A model generated the notes under the pieces. It was not told the origin of the DNA, did no database searches, and saw only the letters and a list, made by a program, of their open reading frames with translations. Shown here in pieces: positions 11,468 to 20,359 of a stretch of DNA of 64,000 bases (position 1 is the stretch's first letter; each line of letters starts with the position of its first letter). The translations under genes were made by a program, and so were the position numbers. Origin of the DNA: Thalassobacillus cyri (GTDB lineage: Bacteria > Bacillota > Bacilli > Bacillales > Halobacillaceae); assembly GCF_900107755.1 (NCBI RefSeq), contig NZ_FNQR01000001.1, forward strand, positions 1 through 64,000, in the 5' to 3' direction.

Positions 11468-11509
11468 TAGGAAAGGGATACTTAATTTTAATGATAAGGG
11501 GGAGCGGAA

Positions 11510-13048
11510 ATGAGAACAAAAGCACTGTTATCTTTGTGCATCATTCCGTTTCTTCTTTTTTGTTCTTTTCCTATGACTGCTTTAGGAGCTGATGAAAAAG
11601 AAGAAAATGACTGGAACGATGAAATGATTTATTTCATCATGGTCGATCGTTTTTTTAATGGGAATTACGACAATGACTATGAAGTGGATACAGGTGATCC
11701 GAAGGCATACCACGGAGGAGATATAGAAGGGGTCATCCAGCAGCTGGATTATATTAAGAGCCTTGGCTACACAGCAATATGGATGACACCGATTATGAAC
11801 AATGAACCGAAAGGCTATCACGGCTACTGGATTGAAGATTTCATGGAAGTGGAAGAGCATTTCGGTACCATGGAAGATGCCAAGCGCCTTGTAGAAGAGG
11901 CTCATAAACGTGACATGAAAGTGTTGTTCGATTTTGTCGTCAATCATACTGGTTACCAGCATGCATGGCTGGAGGATTCGAATAAAGAAGACTGGTTCCA
12001 TGAAGAAAAACGGATGATGGGAGAAAGCCAATCCGTATTAGAAAATGCCTGGCTCGCAGGCCTGCCAGATTTGAATACTGAAAATCCGGAAGTGGAACAG
12101 TACTTATTTGATGCAGCCGAATTCTGGATCGAGGAGACGGGAGTGGACGGTTTCCGTTTGGATACGGTTAAGCATGTGCCGAAAGACTTTTGGAAAGATT
12201 TCAATGATCATGTAAAAAGTATTGATCCAGATTTCTTCCTGCTTGGAGAAGTATGGCAAGATAGTCCGCGTGAAATAGCGGCTTATGAAGAAACAGGTAT
12301 CGATTCTTTTGTTGATTATCCATTATTCAATGCGATTAATGAGTCGTTTAAGAAGGCGGGCAATTCTTTGAATGGCCCAATGAGTGTGTGGAAAGCGAAT
12401 GAACAATTATATGAAGAGCCTGGTATGTTAAGTTCTTTCATTGATAATCATGATAATGTCCGGTTTACCAGAAAGGCGATTGAGAATAAACAAAACCCGG
12501 TGACGCGGTGGAAGCTGGCGTTGACCTACCAATTCACAATGCCTGAAATCCCTATTACATATTATGGGACAGAGGTGCCGCTGGATGGTGGAGAAGACCT
12601 GGATAATCGCCGGATGATGAACTTCAAAGCCGCTGATGAAGAGTTGAAACAAAGGATTGAACAGCTGACATCGATGCGAAAAGAATTCCCGGCACTGACA
12701 AAAGGGGATTTTGAAGAGCTATACAACGAAGACGGGCTTGCCGCTTATAAACGTACCTATGAAGACCAGACATTAGTCGTTGTCCTCAACAATGATGTTG
12801 AAACGCGAACCATGGAGTTGGATAACCTTCCCCAAGACAAACAGTTACGCGGGATGTTGACCGATGATATCGCCAGGGAAGTGGACAAGGGAACCTACAA
12901 GATCGCGATGGAACGGGAACAATCAGAAGTGTACTTGGTCGAAGAGAATACCGGTCTGAACTGGTCTTTCCTGTTATTTGTCGGAGGTATCTTTGCTGCC
13001 TTTGTCGTTGCGGTCATCATTTTAAGTAGAAAAAGCAGGAAGAACTAG
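11510..13048 (+). CDS. Secreted, membrane-anchored alpha-amylase (GH13)
   Basis: Extracellular GH13 enzyme expected to cut starch to maltodextrins for the neighbouring importer. A signal peptide (about residues 1-27, ending TALGA) precedes the barrel with DFVVNH (141), GFRLDTVKH (nucleophile Asp218), LLGEVW (Glu247) and IDNHD (Asp315). After a beta domain, a C-terminal hydrophobic helix (about 481-505) ending RKSRKN should tie it to the cell surface. At 512 residues it is close to other anchored bacillar amylases. AAGGGGG lies ahead of the ATG. Exact specificity (amylase versus maltogenic) cannot be settled from sequence. Confidence 0.88.
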   Translation: MRTKALLSLCIIPFLLFCSFPMTALGADEKEENDWNDEMIYFIMVDRFFNGNYDNDYEVDTGDPKAYHGGDIEGVIQQLDYIKSLGYTAIWMTPIMNNEPKGYHGYWIEDFMEVEEHFGTMEDAKRLVEEAHKRDMKVLFDFVVNHTGYQHAWLEDSNKEDWFHEEKRMMGESQSVLENAWLAGLPDLNTENPEVEQYLFDAAEFWIEETGVDGFRLDTVKHVPKDFWKDFNDHVKSIDPDFFLLGEVWQDSPREIAAYEETGIDSFVDYPLFNAINESFKKAGNSLNGPMSVWKANEQLYEEPGMLSSFIDNHDNVRFTRKAIENKQNPVTRWKLALTYQFTMPEIPITYYGTEVPLDGGEDLDNRRMMNFKAADEELKQRIEQLTSMRKEFPALTKGDFEELYNEDGLAAYKRTYEDQTLVVVLNNDVETRTMELDNLPQDKQLRGMLTDDIAREVDKGTYKIAMEREQSEVYLVEENTGLNWSFLLFVGGIFAAFVVAVIILSRKSRKN

Positions 13049-13158
13049 ACATCCAGCCATCTGAAATGAGTTACAATAATAGAGAGAAAGAGTAAGCAGC
13101 AAACTTTCATTCGTAAAGGAACTGCCAAGGAAATCAGAAGGAATAGAAGGTGAGTGTC

Positions 13159-14202
13159 ATGGGAGTTACCATTAAAGAAGTTGCCAAAGCGGCAGGGGTG
13201 GCGCCTTCCACGGTATCCCGCGTCATAGCGGATAATCCGCGGATCAGTCCCGCCACGAAGAAACGGGTAAGGAAAGCGATGAAAGAACTTGGCTACCACC
13301 CGAATGTAAATGCGAGAAGCCTGGTAAGAAGTTCGACACAAGCGATTGGAGTCGTCATGCCTTCAAGTGCAGATAAGGCCTTGCAAAATCCATTTTTCCC
13401 TGAGGTACTGCGTGGAATCAGTACGGTAGCCCATGACCTCGAGTATTCTTTGCTGCTTTCGACGGGAGAAACGGAAGAGGAAATATTAGAAGGAGTCCAG
13501 CGGATGGTCCATGGCAATCGTGTGGATGGAGTCATTCTGTTGTATTCCCGGTTAAAGGATAAAGTCATGGAATTTCTTCATGAACAGAACTTTCCCTTTG
13601 TCATTGTAGGGAAGCCAAATGAAAACATCGATACAATCAGTCATGTCGATAACGACAACATCCGGGCATCCAAAGAGATCACAGAGCACCTGATTGGGCT
13701 GGGGCATCACCGCATCGGTTTTATCGGGGGTTCCAAAGATCTGGCTGTCACCGTCGACCGTATTACTGGCTATGAACAGGCCCTTAACCAGGCAGGACTG
13801 CCAGTCAAAAAAGAATACAGGGTCCACACCGAATTTTTGAAATCCGGTGGAAGAAAAGCCGTCCATGAATTATTTTCTTTAGAGGAACCGCCGACCGGCC
13901 TGGTGATTTCTGATGATCTGATGAGCATCGGGGTCATCAATATGCTGGAGGAATTCGGTCTGTATGTACCAGAAGACGTGTCAATCGTCAGCTTCAACAA
14001 TGTCTATATGGCGGAGGTCACCCGACCGCCGCTGACAACCGTCGATATCAATATTTATGATCTTGGCGCCCAGGCATGCAAGTGTCTGGTTGAAAAAATA
14101 CAGAATAAAAATGAACCAGCCAAGCGGATCATCGTGCCGTTTGAAATCAAACACCGCATGTCTACACAACAGTGGAAAAGGGAAACAAGTAAGAGAGCCT
14201 GA
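13159..14202 (+). CDS. LacI family regulator of the maltodextrin cluster
   Basis: A 347-residue LacI/GalR-type regulator: N-terminal helix-turn-helix VTIKEVAKAAGVAPSTVSRV, hinge near residue 50, and a periplasmic-binding-protein-like effector domain. Its place between amylase and maltose phosphorylase, with a perfect LacI-type palindrome right after it, suggests it is the MalR/MdxR-type maltodextrin regulator. ATG at 13159 is chosen because AAGGTGA stands six bases before it; a GTG three codons earlier overlaps that site. It starts 110 bases after the amylase stop, so read-through from the operon or its own promoter are both possible. Confidence 0.88.
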   Translation: MGVTIKEVAKAAGVAPSTVSRVIADNPRISPATKKRVRKAMKELGYHPNVNARSLVRSSTQAIGVVMPSSADKALQNPFFPEVLRGISTVAHDLEYSLLLSTGETEEEILEGVQRMVHGNRVDGVILLYSRLKDKVMEFLHEQNFPFVIVGKPNENIDTISHVDNDNIRASKEITEHLIGLGHHRIGFIGGSKDLAVTVDRITGYEQALNQAGLPVKKEYRVHTEFLKSGGRKAVHELFSLEEPPTGLVISDDLMSIGVINMLEEFGLYVPEDVSIVSFNNVYMAEVTRPPLTTVDINIYDLGAQACKCLVEKIQNKNEPAKRIIVPFEIKHRMSTQQWKRETSKRA

Positions 14203-14219
14203 TTCGGTTCTCTCTTTTT
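14193..14219 (+). terminator. Terminator of the LacI-type regulator gene
   Basis: GAGAGCC pairs with GGTTCTC (one G-U) over a six-base loop that includes the stop codon; TCTTTTT follows. A modest terminator. Confidence 0.55.
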
Positions 14220-14230
14220 CCCATAGAAAT

Positions 14231-14242
14231 GCAAACGTTTGC
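14231..14242. promoter_or_regulatory. LacI-type operator before maltose phosphorylase gene
   Basis: GCAAACGTTTGC is a perfect 12-bp palindrome with the central CG typical of LacI-family operators. It lies 26 bases before the malP start and directly after the regulator gene, so it is a likely site for that regulator. Confidence 0.75.
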
Positions 14243-14267
14243 CTAATCTAAATGAGAGGTGATAAAG

Positions 14268-16553
14268 ATGAAACAGATTTGCAGAATGGATGAATGGAAA
14301 GTCATCGAAGACAAGCTGCACCCAGGAGATAACCGTCTTGCAGAAAGCTTAATGAGTATCGGCAACGGCCAGATGGGGATGCGTGGCAACTTTGAAGAAA
14401 CCTATTCCGGAGATACCCATCAAGGCACCTATGTAGGGGGCATCTATTACCCAGATAAGACCAGGGTCGGCTGGTGGAAAAATGGTTACCCGGAATACTT
14501 CGCTAAAGTTTTGAATGCGCCGAATGTAACCGGGGTCCGGGTGTTTGCTGATGACGAAGAACTTGACCTTCATACATGGAAAGTACACGAATTCAAGCGG
14601 GAATTAAATATGAAACACGGCTACCTCTACCGTGAATTTGATGTGACAAGCCCAGAAGGCAAACATATCAAGGGAAAGGTTACCCGTTTCTTTTCCATCA
14701 TTGATGCTTCGATTATTGCCATCAAGTATGAGGTTACGTCCGAAGACTTTGAAGGAAAGATCACCTTCCAGCCCTATATGGATGGCGACGTCAGGAATGA
14801 AGATGCCAATTATGATGAAGACTTCTGGATGCCTGTCCATCATGAAGCTGACAAGGAACAGGCCGTTTTGACGATGCGTACCCGCAAGACGGAATTCGAT
14901 GTTTCTGCTGCGATGACAAATCAGCTTGTCGGTCAGGAGACGAAAGTAGAAGATGTTGTGAACAAAGAAGAATATGTCGATCAAAAGCATACAGCCAGCA
15001 TCAAACCTGGGGGAAAGGTAAGTTTTTATAAATATGTAGCTGTTACGACAAGCAGGTATTTCAATAAAAACGAGCTTGCGGATGAAGCAAAAAAGCAGGT
15101 AGCAAAAGCAGCTGATAGCGGATTCACTTTCTTGTTCAAGCAGCAGATGGAAGCGTGGGAGCGCCGCTGGAACCATGCTGATGTGACTATCGGGGGAGAT
15201 ACGTCCGCTCAGCAGGGGATCCGCTATAACATTTTCCAGCTGTATAACACGTATACAGGTGAGGACGCGCTTTTGAATATCGGTCCGAAAGGCTTTACGG
15301 GAGAGAAATATGGGGGGAGCACTTATTGGGATACGGAAGCTTACTGCCTGCCATTTTACCTTGGTACAGCTGATTCATCCATCGCCCGCAATCTATTAAT
15401 CTATCGTTATCGACATTTAGAAAAAGCGAAAGAAAATGCGGCGAAGCTCGGCATGGAGGGCGCTCTCTATCCAATGGTAACGATGAATGGGGAGGAATCG
15501 CATAACGAATGGGAAATCACATTTGAAGAAATCCACCGTAACGGTGCCATTGCTCATGCGATTTGGAATTACGTCAACTATACCGGCGATACCTCCTACC
15601 TGCCGGAATATGGTTTTGAAGTGCTGGCAGAAATCAGCCGTTACTGGGCAAGCCGGGTTAATTACAACCCTCGTAAAGGAAAATATATAATTCTTGGAGT
15701 CACGGGACCGAATGAATACGAAAACAATGTCAACAACAACTGGCACACTAACCGGATGGCCGCCTGGACATTGGAGTACACCTTGTCTGTCGCCTTGTAC
15801 CTGGAACGTAACCATCAGAAGCGATTCGTAGAATTAAAGAGTAAATTGGGCTTGAAGGAGGACGACTTCGACCACTGGAAAGACATCATTGAACACATGT
15901 ACTACCCAGTTGATGAACAGCTTGGTGTCTATTTACAGCAGGACGGCTTCCTCGATAAGGATTTGATACGTGTCGCGGATCTAGATGAAAAACATTTGCC
16001 GCTCAACCAGAACTGGTCGTGGGACCGGATCCTGCGTTCCTGCTTCATCAAGCAGGCGGATGTATTGCAAAGTATGTATTTCTTGAATCACCGCTTCACG
16101 TTGGAGGAGAAAAAGAACAACTTTGACTTTTATGAGCCGATGACTGTTCATGAATCATCGTTATCACCTTGTGTGCACTCGATCATTGCAGCAGAAATCG
16201 GTTACGAAGAAAAAGCATATGAAATGTACTTGCGCACCGCAAGACTCGATCTCGACAACTATAATAACGATACGGAAGACGGACTCCATATCACAAGTAT
16301 GGCTGGATCCTGGCTGTCTATCGTTCATGGCTTCGCTGGGATGCGGGTAGAAAAAGGGGAATTACACTTTAAGCCGTTCATTCCGAAAGCTTGGGGTGAT
16401 TACTCCTTCAAAATTAACTTCCGCGGCCACTTGATCAAAGTAAGCGTCAATCATCAGCAAGTCGTGATTACACAGGAGGAAGGTAGTGACTTCGCAATTT
16501 TTATCAATGGCGAAGAAAAACAGCTGCCAGCTGAAGGGAATATCACCATATAA
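14268..16553 (+). CDS. malP: Maltose phosphorylase (GH65)
   Basis: Cytosolic enzyme splitting maltose with phosphate into beta-glucose-1-phosphate and glucose. The 761-residue protein has the GH65 layout: N-terminal beta-sandwich, linker, then an (alpha/alpha)6 barrel. The general acid is Glu483 in VTGPNEYE, and the conserved stretch GGSTYWDTEAY lies at about 349. The ATG at 14268 has GAGGTGAT just ahead. Maltose rather than trehalose or kojibiose is inferred from the cluster. A beta-phosphoglucomutase gene, which often follows, is not present in this window. Confidence 0.9.
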   Translation: MKQICRMDEWKVIEDKLHPGDNRLAESLMSIGNGQMGMRGNFEETYSGDTHQGTYVGGIYYPDKTRVGWWKNGYPEYFAKVLNAPNVTGVRVFADDEELDLHTWKVHEFKRELNMKHGYLYREFDVTSPEGKHIKGKVTRFFSIIDASIIAIKYEVTSEDFEGKITFQPYMDGDVRNEDANYDEDFWMPVHHEADKEQAVLTMRTRKTEFDVSAAMTNQLVGQETKVEDVVNKEEYVDQKHTASIKPGGKVSFYKYVAVTTSRYFNKNELADEAKKQVAKAADSGFTFLFKQQMEAWERRWNHADVTIGGDTSAQQGIRYNIFQLYNTYTGEDALLNIGPKGFTGEKYGGSTYWDTEAYCLPFYLGTADSSIARNLLIYRYRHLEKAKENAAKLGMEGALYPMVTMNGEESHNEWEITFEEIHRNGAIAHAIWNYVNYTGDTSYLPEYGFEVLAEISRYWASRVNYNPRKGKYIILGVTGPNEYENNVNNNWHTNRMAAWTLEYTLSVALYLERNHQKRFVELKSKLGLKEDDFDHWKDIIEHMYYPVDEQLGVYLQQDGFLDKDLIRVADLDEKHLPLNQNWSWDRILRSCFIKQADVLQSMYFLNHRFTLEEKKNNFDFYEPMTVHESSLSPCVHSIIAAEIGYEEKAYEMYLRTARLDLDNYNNDTEDGLHITSMAGSWLSIVHGFAGMRVEKGELHFKPFIPKAWGDYSFKINFRGHLIKVSVNHQQVVITQEEGSDFAIFINGEEKQLPAEGNITI

Positions 16554-16568
16554 ACGGTTAAATCAAAA

Positions 16569-16600
16569 AGGCTGTTCCACAATGGAACGGCTTGTTTGCT
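16569..16600 (+). terminator. malP terminator
   Basis: Eleven pairs (two of them G-U) between AGGCTGTTCCA and TGGAACGGCTT over a three-base loop; a T-rich tail follows. Confidence 0.65.
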
Positions 16601-16684
16601 TTTATCAAACTAAAAAGAAAAACTTGCAACTCAAGATAGAAACCTATTTTCCTATTGTGATAGGATAGGTGGAGGCAAGGGGGG

Positions 16685-17602
16685 ATACTTATTTATCCAT
16701 ATATCTTACTAGTATTCGTTATCCTATTCTTTTCAGGCAATATCCTCGTTGGTAAGGCAATCAATGAGCTTCCGCCATTCACCATTGCTTTCTTCCGACT
16801 GGTGGTTGCTTTCTTTGTAATCCTTCCGTTCGGCTTACGTGGAGCCTGGCAGTATCGCAACAGCTACCTACAGCATAAAAGGCCATTTTTGATCATTACG
16901 CTGACCGGAATCACATTCTTTAATACATTCATTTATGGCGCACTGCAATTCACGACATCTACCAAAGTCTCCGTGCTTGAGACAGTGATTCCGGTGGCAA
17001 CTGTGATCATGAGTGCGTTTGTTTTAAAAGAAAGGCTGGCCAGCATCCAATGGACAGGAATCGTGCTTTCTCTGATGGGAGCTCTTTGGGTAGTCATGGA
17101 TGGGAAAATTCTGAAATTGGCTGCTATGGAATGGAATATCGGAGATGCCATCATGATCGGGGCGATCCTGACCTGGGCAGTCTACTCGATCATGGTAAAG
17201 CAGTACATGCATCTTTTCCCTACTTATGGCACGCTGCTTGTCATGACTGGCATTTCCGTTATCGTTCTGCTTCCGATCGTAGCAGCAGAATGGATCATCG
17301 TCGGGGTGCCATCTTTGAATCTATCCAACATGAGCGGGTTACTCTATTTAGGGATTTTCCCCTCTTTCATCGCATTGAGCATGTACAATCGGGCAGTCGA
17401 ACTGACGAGTGCGTCTAAAGCTTCGGTGTTCTTGAATTTTCTTCCGGTAGTGACGATGATCGGGGCCTATTTTTGGTTGGGAGAATCAATTACTGTGATG
17501 CAAATTTCAGGTGCTCTCGCTGTTATAGCCGGCGTCATACTGACTACCCAATTTGGGAGGCAGGAACAGGATTTGAAAAAAGCAATCAACCAGGAAAAAT
17601 AA
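16685..17602 (+). CDS. EamA/DMT family transporter, apparent AUA start
   Basis: A ten-helix drug/metabolite transporter with two EamA repeats (305 residues if read from 16685). The reading frame is open from a TAG at 16661 but has no ATG, GTG or TTG until a GTG at 16802, inside the first helix-loop motif GNILVGKAINELPPFTIAFFRL. A strong site AGGTGGAGG stands nine bases before ATA at 16685, which would give (M)LIYPYILLVF, exactly what EamA proteins need for helix 1. Either AUA is used as start or an ATG has mutated to ATA (or was misread). Substrate is unknown. Confidence 0.7.
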   Translation: MLIYPYILLVFVILFFSGNILVGKAINELPPFTIAFFRLVVAFFVILPFGLRGAWQYRNSYLQHKRPFLIITLTGITFFNTFIYGALQFTTSTKVSVLETVIPVATVIMSAFVLKERLASIQWTGIVLSLMGALWVVMDGKILKLAAMEWNIGDAIMIGAILTWAVYSIMVKQYMHLFPTYGTLLVMTGISVIVLLPIVAAEWIIVGVPSLNLSNMSGLLYLGIFPSFIALSMYNRAVELTSASKASVFLNFLPVVTMIGAYFWLGESITVMQISGALAVIAGVILTTQFGRQEQDLKKAINQEK

Positions 17603-17677
17603 ATTTTTGTATGGGCGGTCTCCCAGCATTTCTATCGGTTATAATAGAAAAAATCCAATCAGGTGGAGGAATGCCCG

Positions 17678-18538
17678 TTGAAAATCATGCCCCATACCCA
17701 AGTAGAGCCACAATTAGCACAGGAAATCCGTGCGTTAGAAAGCAAACTGAAAATCCATGACGGCATCGACAGTGAGATGTATATCGTCGATAATTTGAAT
17801 TTTGATACCACATTACCGTGGGTGTTCACGATGCATGAAAATGATGAGTTGATTGCTGCTGTAGCTGCCTTCATTCCTGCAAAAAAAGAAATCGAATTGA
17901 TGGCCGTCACCCATCCGGACTACCGGCAAAAAGGGTATTTTTCTATGTTGGAAAATCAGCTATATGAAACATGGGAGAAGCACAAAATCCCTTCTTTGCT
18001 TTATGTTCTTAATGAAGATTCTGAGACTGGTAAGGCAGTAGCACATAGCAGGGGAGCATCCTATCAATATACCGAATACCAGATGGAGCTTCGCGGACAA
18101 GACGATCAGGAAGACATTGGTAAATTAGAGATCGTGAAGGCAAAAGAAGAACAGGTGGATACTTTGGCAAACATTCAGGAGCGGGCATTCGATCTGCCAG
18201 GAGAAGACGCTCATACCTTCATCTCGGCTGTTTTAAAAAAGTCCCATCACCATATGTTCCTTTCCTTTTACCAGGGCAGCCCAGTTGGCATGGGGGCGAT
18301 TGCCGTTGATGAGTAGGCGGCCTCAATTTATGGCGTTTGCATGTTGCCGGAACATCAGGGCTTTGGTTATGGAAAAGAAATGATGCTGCATCTGATTAAG
18401 GAAGCAAGACGCTTGTCCAATCAAAAAGTTACGCTCGAAGTGGATAGTAAAAACGACCGGGCTTATCTGTTGTACCGGAAACTTGGGTTTGTAGCAACGA
18501 AATCGACCGGTTATTATCAAAAATCCCTTCAGCAATAG
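17678..18538 (+). pseudogene. Two-domain GNAT acetyltransferase with in-frame stop
   Basis: Two tandem acetyltransferase domains, the first with HPDYRQKGYFSML and the second with PEHQGFGYGKEMM as acetyl-CoA-binding motif A. A single TAG at 18314-18316 interrupts the frame between GMGAIAVDE and AASIYGVCMLPEH; everything after it stays in the same frame to 18538. The break falls inside the second domain's core beta strands, so the 5' product (about 212 residues) would lack a working second domain. A TTG start at 17678 is chosen, eight bases after GGAGG. One base change explains the break; sequencing error is the main alternative. Confidence 0.8.
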
Positions 18539-18569
18539 TCTCTGTTAAATTTACAGATAAGCTCCCTTT

Positions 18570-18815
18570 TGCTGAAGACTCAGTTTCGAGACTTTAGGTT
18601 GCAATGATGGTGGCTGGGAAAACGGATCGCTTTCCGTGGGCATGTGGTGAGCTTCCTCAGGCTTCGCCTTGCGGGATCTCACCGATCATGTTCATCCCAC
18701 AGGACTTTGTAATAAGCATCTTGAAGAAACACCGCACGAAGGAAATGCGTAGCATTTTCGAGGAGTCTCACCGTTTTTCCAGCCACCATATGGTTGTAAG
18801 AATCTCGAAACTTCT
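18570..18815. repeat. Intergenic repeat, copy B, with long terminal inverted repeats
   Basis: The ends (18582-18623 and 18771-18812) form an imperfect inverted repeat of about 40 bp, starting AGTTTCGAGA and including GGTGGCTGG. Inside is the core hairpin at 18646-18683, in the opposite orientation to copies A and C. About 231 bp, no transposase: MITE-like. Short open frames here merely follow the palindromes. The gap 18539-19201 contains only this copy, copy C and the next gene's terminator. Confidence 0.65.
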
Positions 18816-18939
18816 GTTACGAATGGCATACTTTTGAAGCAATAAGAACGGATCAATCTGGCATTGTAATAGTATTTTCCTAACAATTTAGGGTAAGTAA
18901 ATTTAAGAGCGATTTCGATAATCTTATGTGGTAAGGGGC

Positions 18940-19105
18940 GTGGGGGAAGGGTGAGACTCCTGCGGGAAAGGATAGACTGGCAAGACCCCGCAGAGCTTTA
19001 GCTCGAGGAGGCTTGCCGTCTTCCCCGCGGAAAGCGAATCGCTCCCCATCGATCCTAATCTCCTCCAATATCTCGAAATCAAGTCTTCGACTTTTCGGCT
19101 CTATA
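18940..19105. repeat. Intergenic repeat, copy C
   Basis: The core hairpin at 18979-19017 (GGCAAGACCCCGCAG and GAGGAGGCTTGCC) matches copy A arm for arm. It is flanked by GACTCCTGCGGGAA and CCCCGCGGAAAGCGAATCGC and followed by the CTCGAAATCAAGTCTTCGA tail shared with the other copies. It lies 130 bp after copy B. Boundaries are approximate. Confidence 0.6.
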
Positions 19106-19161
19106 GTTGAGTAAACCTTTATAAAAAATTAACAACAACGTTAACTTGGCCTGGCAACATA

Positions 19162-19195
19162 GAAAAAGGTACAGTCCTTAGGGGGGCTGCACCTG
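19162..19195 (-). terminator. DUF4349 lipoprotein gene terminator
   Basis: On the minus strand AGGTGCAGCC pairs with GGACTGTACCT (with wobble pairs), followed by TTTTTC. Confidence 0.65.
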
Positions 19196-19201
19196 TTTTG
19201 T

Positions 19202-20098
19202 TTAGTTGTTTTCACGTTTACGTTTGCTTCTCTGGCGGATCAGTAACCAAACCACAGGAATAGCAATCAAAAATATAACTGGTGAGTAACCGATGAGGAT
19301 GACCATGATCCACGAAGCAAACTGAGTCAACCCGTTCAACGATTGCACAAATGCCTGCTTCGTTTTTTCCCATGTATTCAGTTCTTCTTCATTCAAGCCA
19401 GGTACATTTACCTTTGTCTCAGTAATATTCAAGGTTATCGTAGAAAAGTCACTTTGATTTTCTAAGTATTTCATTTTACCTTGAATCACTTCGATTTCTT
19501 CCTGGACGCGTTCAAGGTCTTGAGAAATCTTAATCAAATCCTCTGTCTTTTCTGCTTCATCCATGAATGCCAGCAGCCGTTCTTCGATTTTTTCTTTAGC
19601 GGCCAGGCGAGATTCTAAATCGACGTATTCCTCGGTTACGTCTCGCCCTGAAATGTTCCTTGAATCAATGTTATCGCTGTAACTGCCAAGCTCATCGATG
19701 AAGGGTTGGAAATTTTCCTGCGGCACCCGAAGGCGGATATGGGCGTTCCGCTGTCCATGTTCCTGTCGGTTGACGTTTGCTTCGACGATGTAGGCTTTTT
19801 GTTTATCCATATGTTTTTCCAGTTGCTGGTAAAAGGTGTCATAATCTTTTGTGCGCAGGGAGATATCCGCATTGTAAATCATCATTTGATTTTGAACGTT
19901 GTCCATCATATTCCCCGAATTCGGACTCGCCTTTTCTTCAGAAAGACTGTCACCATCCTGTGCCATGTTCGGTTCAGACATTTCCTGTTCAGTCGCCATG
20001 TCCATACTTTCGCTGGATTCGCCAGCTTCATCATTACTGCTGCAGGCTCCTAACAAAAGCAGAGAAAACAGCAGGGTGAAACCAATTATTTTTTTCAT
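19202..20098 (-). CDS. DUF4349 membrane-associated lipoprotein
   Basis: A 298-residue protein of unknown function. It has a lipoprotein signal with lipobox LLGAC (Cys19), an acidic linker, a DUF4349-type domain (DISLRTKDYDTFYQQLEKHM...) and a coiled coil at about residues 165-205 (YVDLESRLAAKEKIEERLL...LERVQEEIEVIQG). One transmembrane helix (about 260-285) precedes a basic cytoplasmic tail RQRSKRKREN. The family is widespread and has no assigned reaction. The gene stands alone, with its own terminator and an 18-bp palindrome in its upstream region. Confidence 0.82.
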   Translation of the reverse strand: MKKIIGFTLLFSLLLLGACSSNDEAGESSESMDMATEQEMSEPNMAQDGDSLSEEKASPNSGNMMDNVQNQMMIYNADISLRTKDYDTFYQQLEKHMDKQKAYIVEANVNRQEHGQRNAHIRLRVPQENFQPFIDELGSYSDNIDSRNISGRDVTEEYVDLESRLAAKEKIEERLLAFMDEAEKTEDLIKISQDLERVQEEIEVIQGKMKYLENQSDFSTITLNITETKVNVPGLNEEELNTWEKTKQAFVQSLNGLTQFASWIMVILIGYSPVIFLIAIPVVWLLIRQRSKRKRENN

Positions 20099-20133
20099 CG
20101 TAACGACCCCCTTCTAATAAGTTAGTCGTTCTA

Positions 20134-20151
20134 TGTAACAAAAATGTTACA
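20134..20151. promoter_or_regulatory. Perfect palindrome upstream of DUF4349 gene
   Basis: TGTAACA, AAAA, TGTTACA: a perfect 7-bp inverted repeat 36 bases before the lipoprotein start. It could be an operator. It is one base too long for the TnrA pattern TGTNA-N7-TNACA, so that reading is not supported. Confidence 0.35.
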
Positions 20152-20182
20152 AAAAAGCAGGCTCTCTTTTCAGAAAGCCTGC
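20150..20182 (-). terminator. CoA-disulfide reductase gene terminator
   Basis: GCAGGCT and AGCCTGC arms (20157-20163 and 20176-20182); on the minus strand six T follow. It lies 178 bases after the gene's stop, and the sequence between holds no recognisable gene. Confidence 0.65.
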
Positions 20183-20359
20183 GGCACTTTTTCTTAATAA
20201 ATAAGAAATTATAAAATATTGGACATCTGCGAAGTATTGGCTAGCTTCAACACCCAGACACTCGCTACATAAGCAACCCGTATTGCGGATGGGAAGGACA
20301 CCTTCCTCCAGCCGTTTTGTTTATGCGTCTCGTTTCTTTCAGGGGCGCTTTCACTTTTC

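Noticed and set aside
18604-19068. Two short open frames in the 18.6-19.1 kb gap
   Set aside because: They coincide with repeat copies B and C; the apparent proteins are translated hairpins.
20134-20151. TnrA box before the DUF4349 gene
   Set aside because: The spacing is one base longer than TGTNA-N7-TNACA and nothing in the gene's role suggests nitrogen control.
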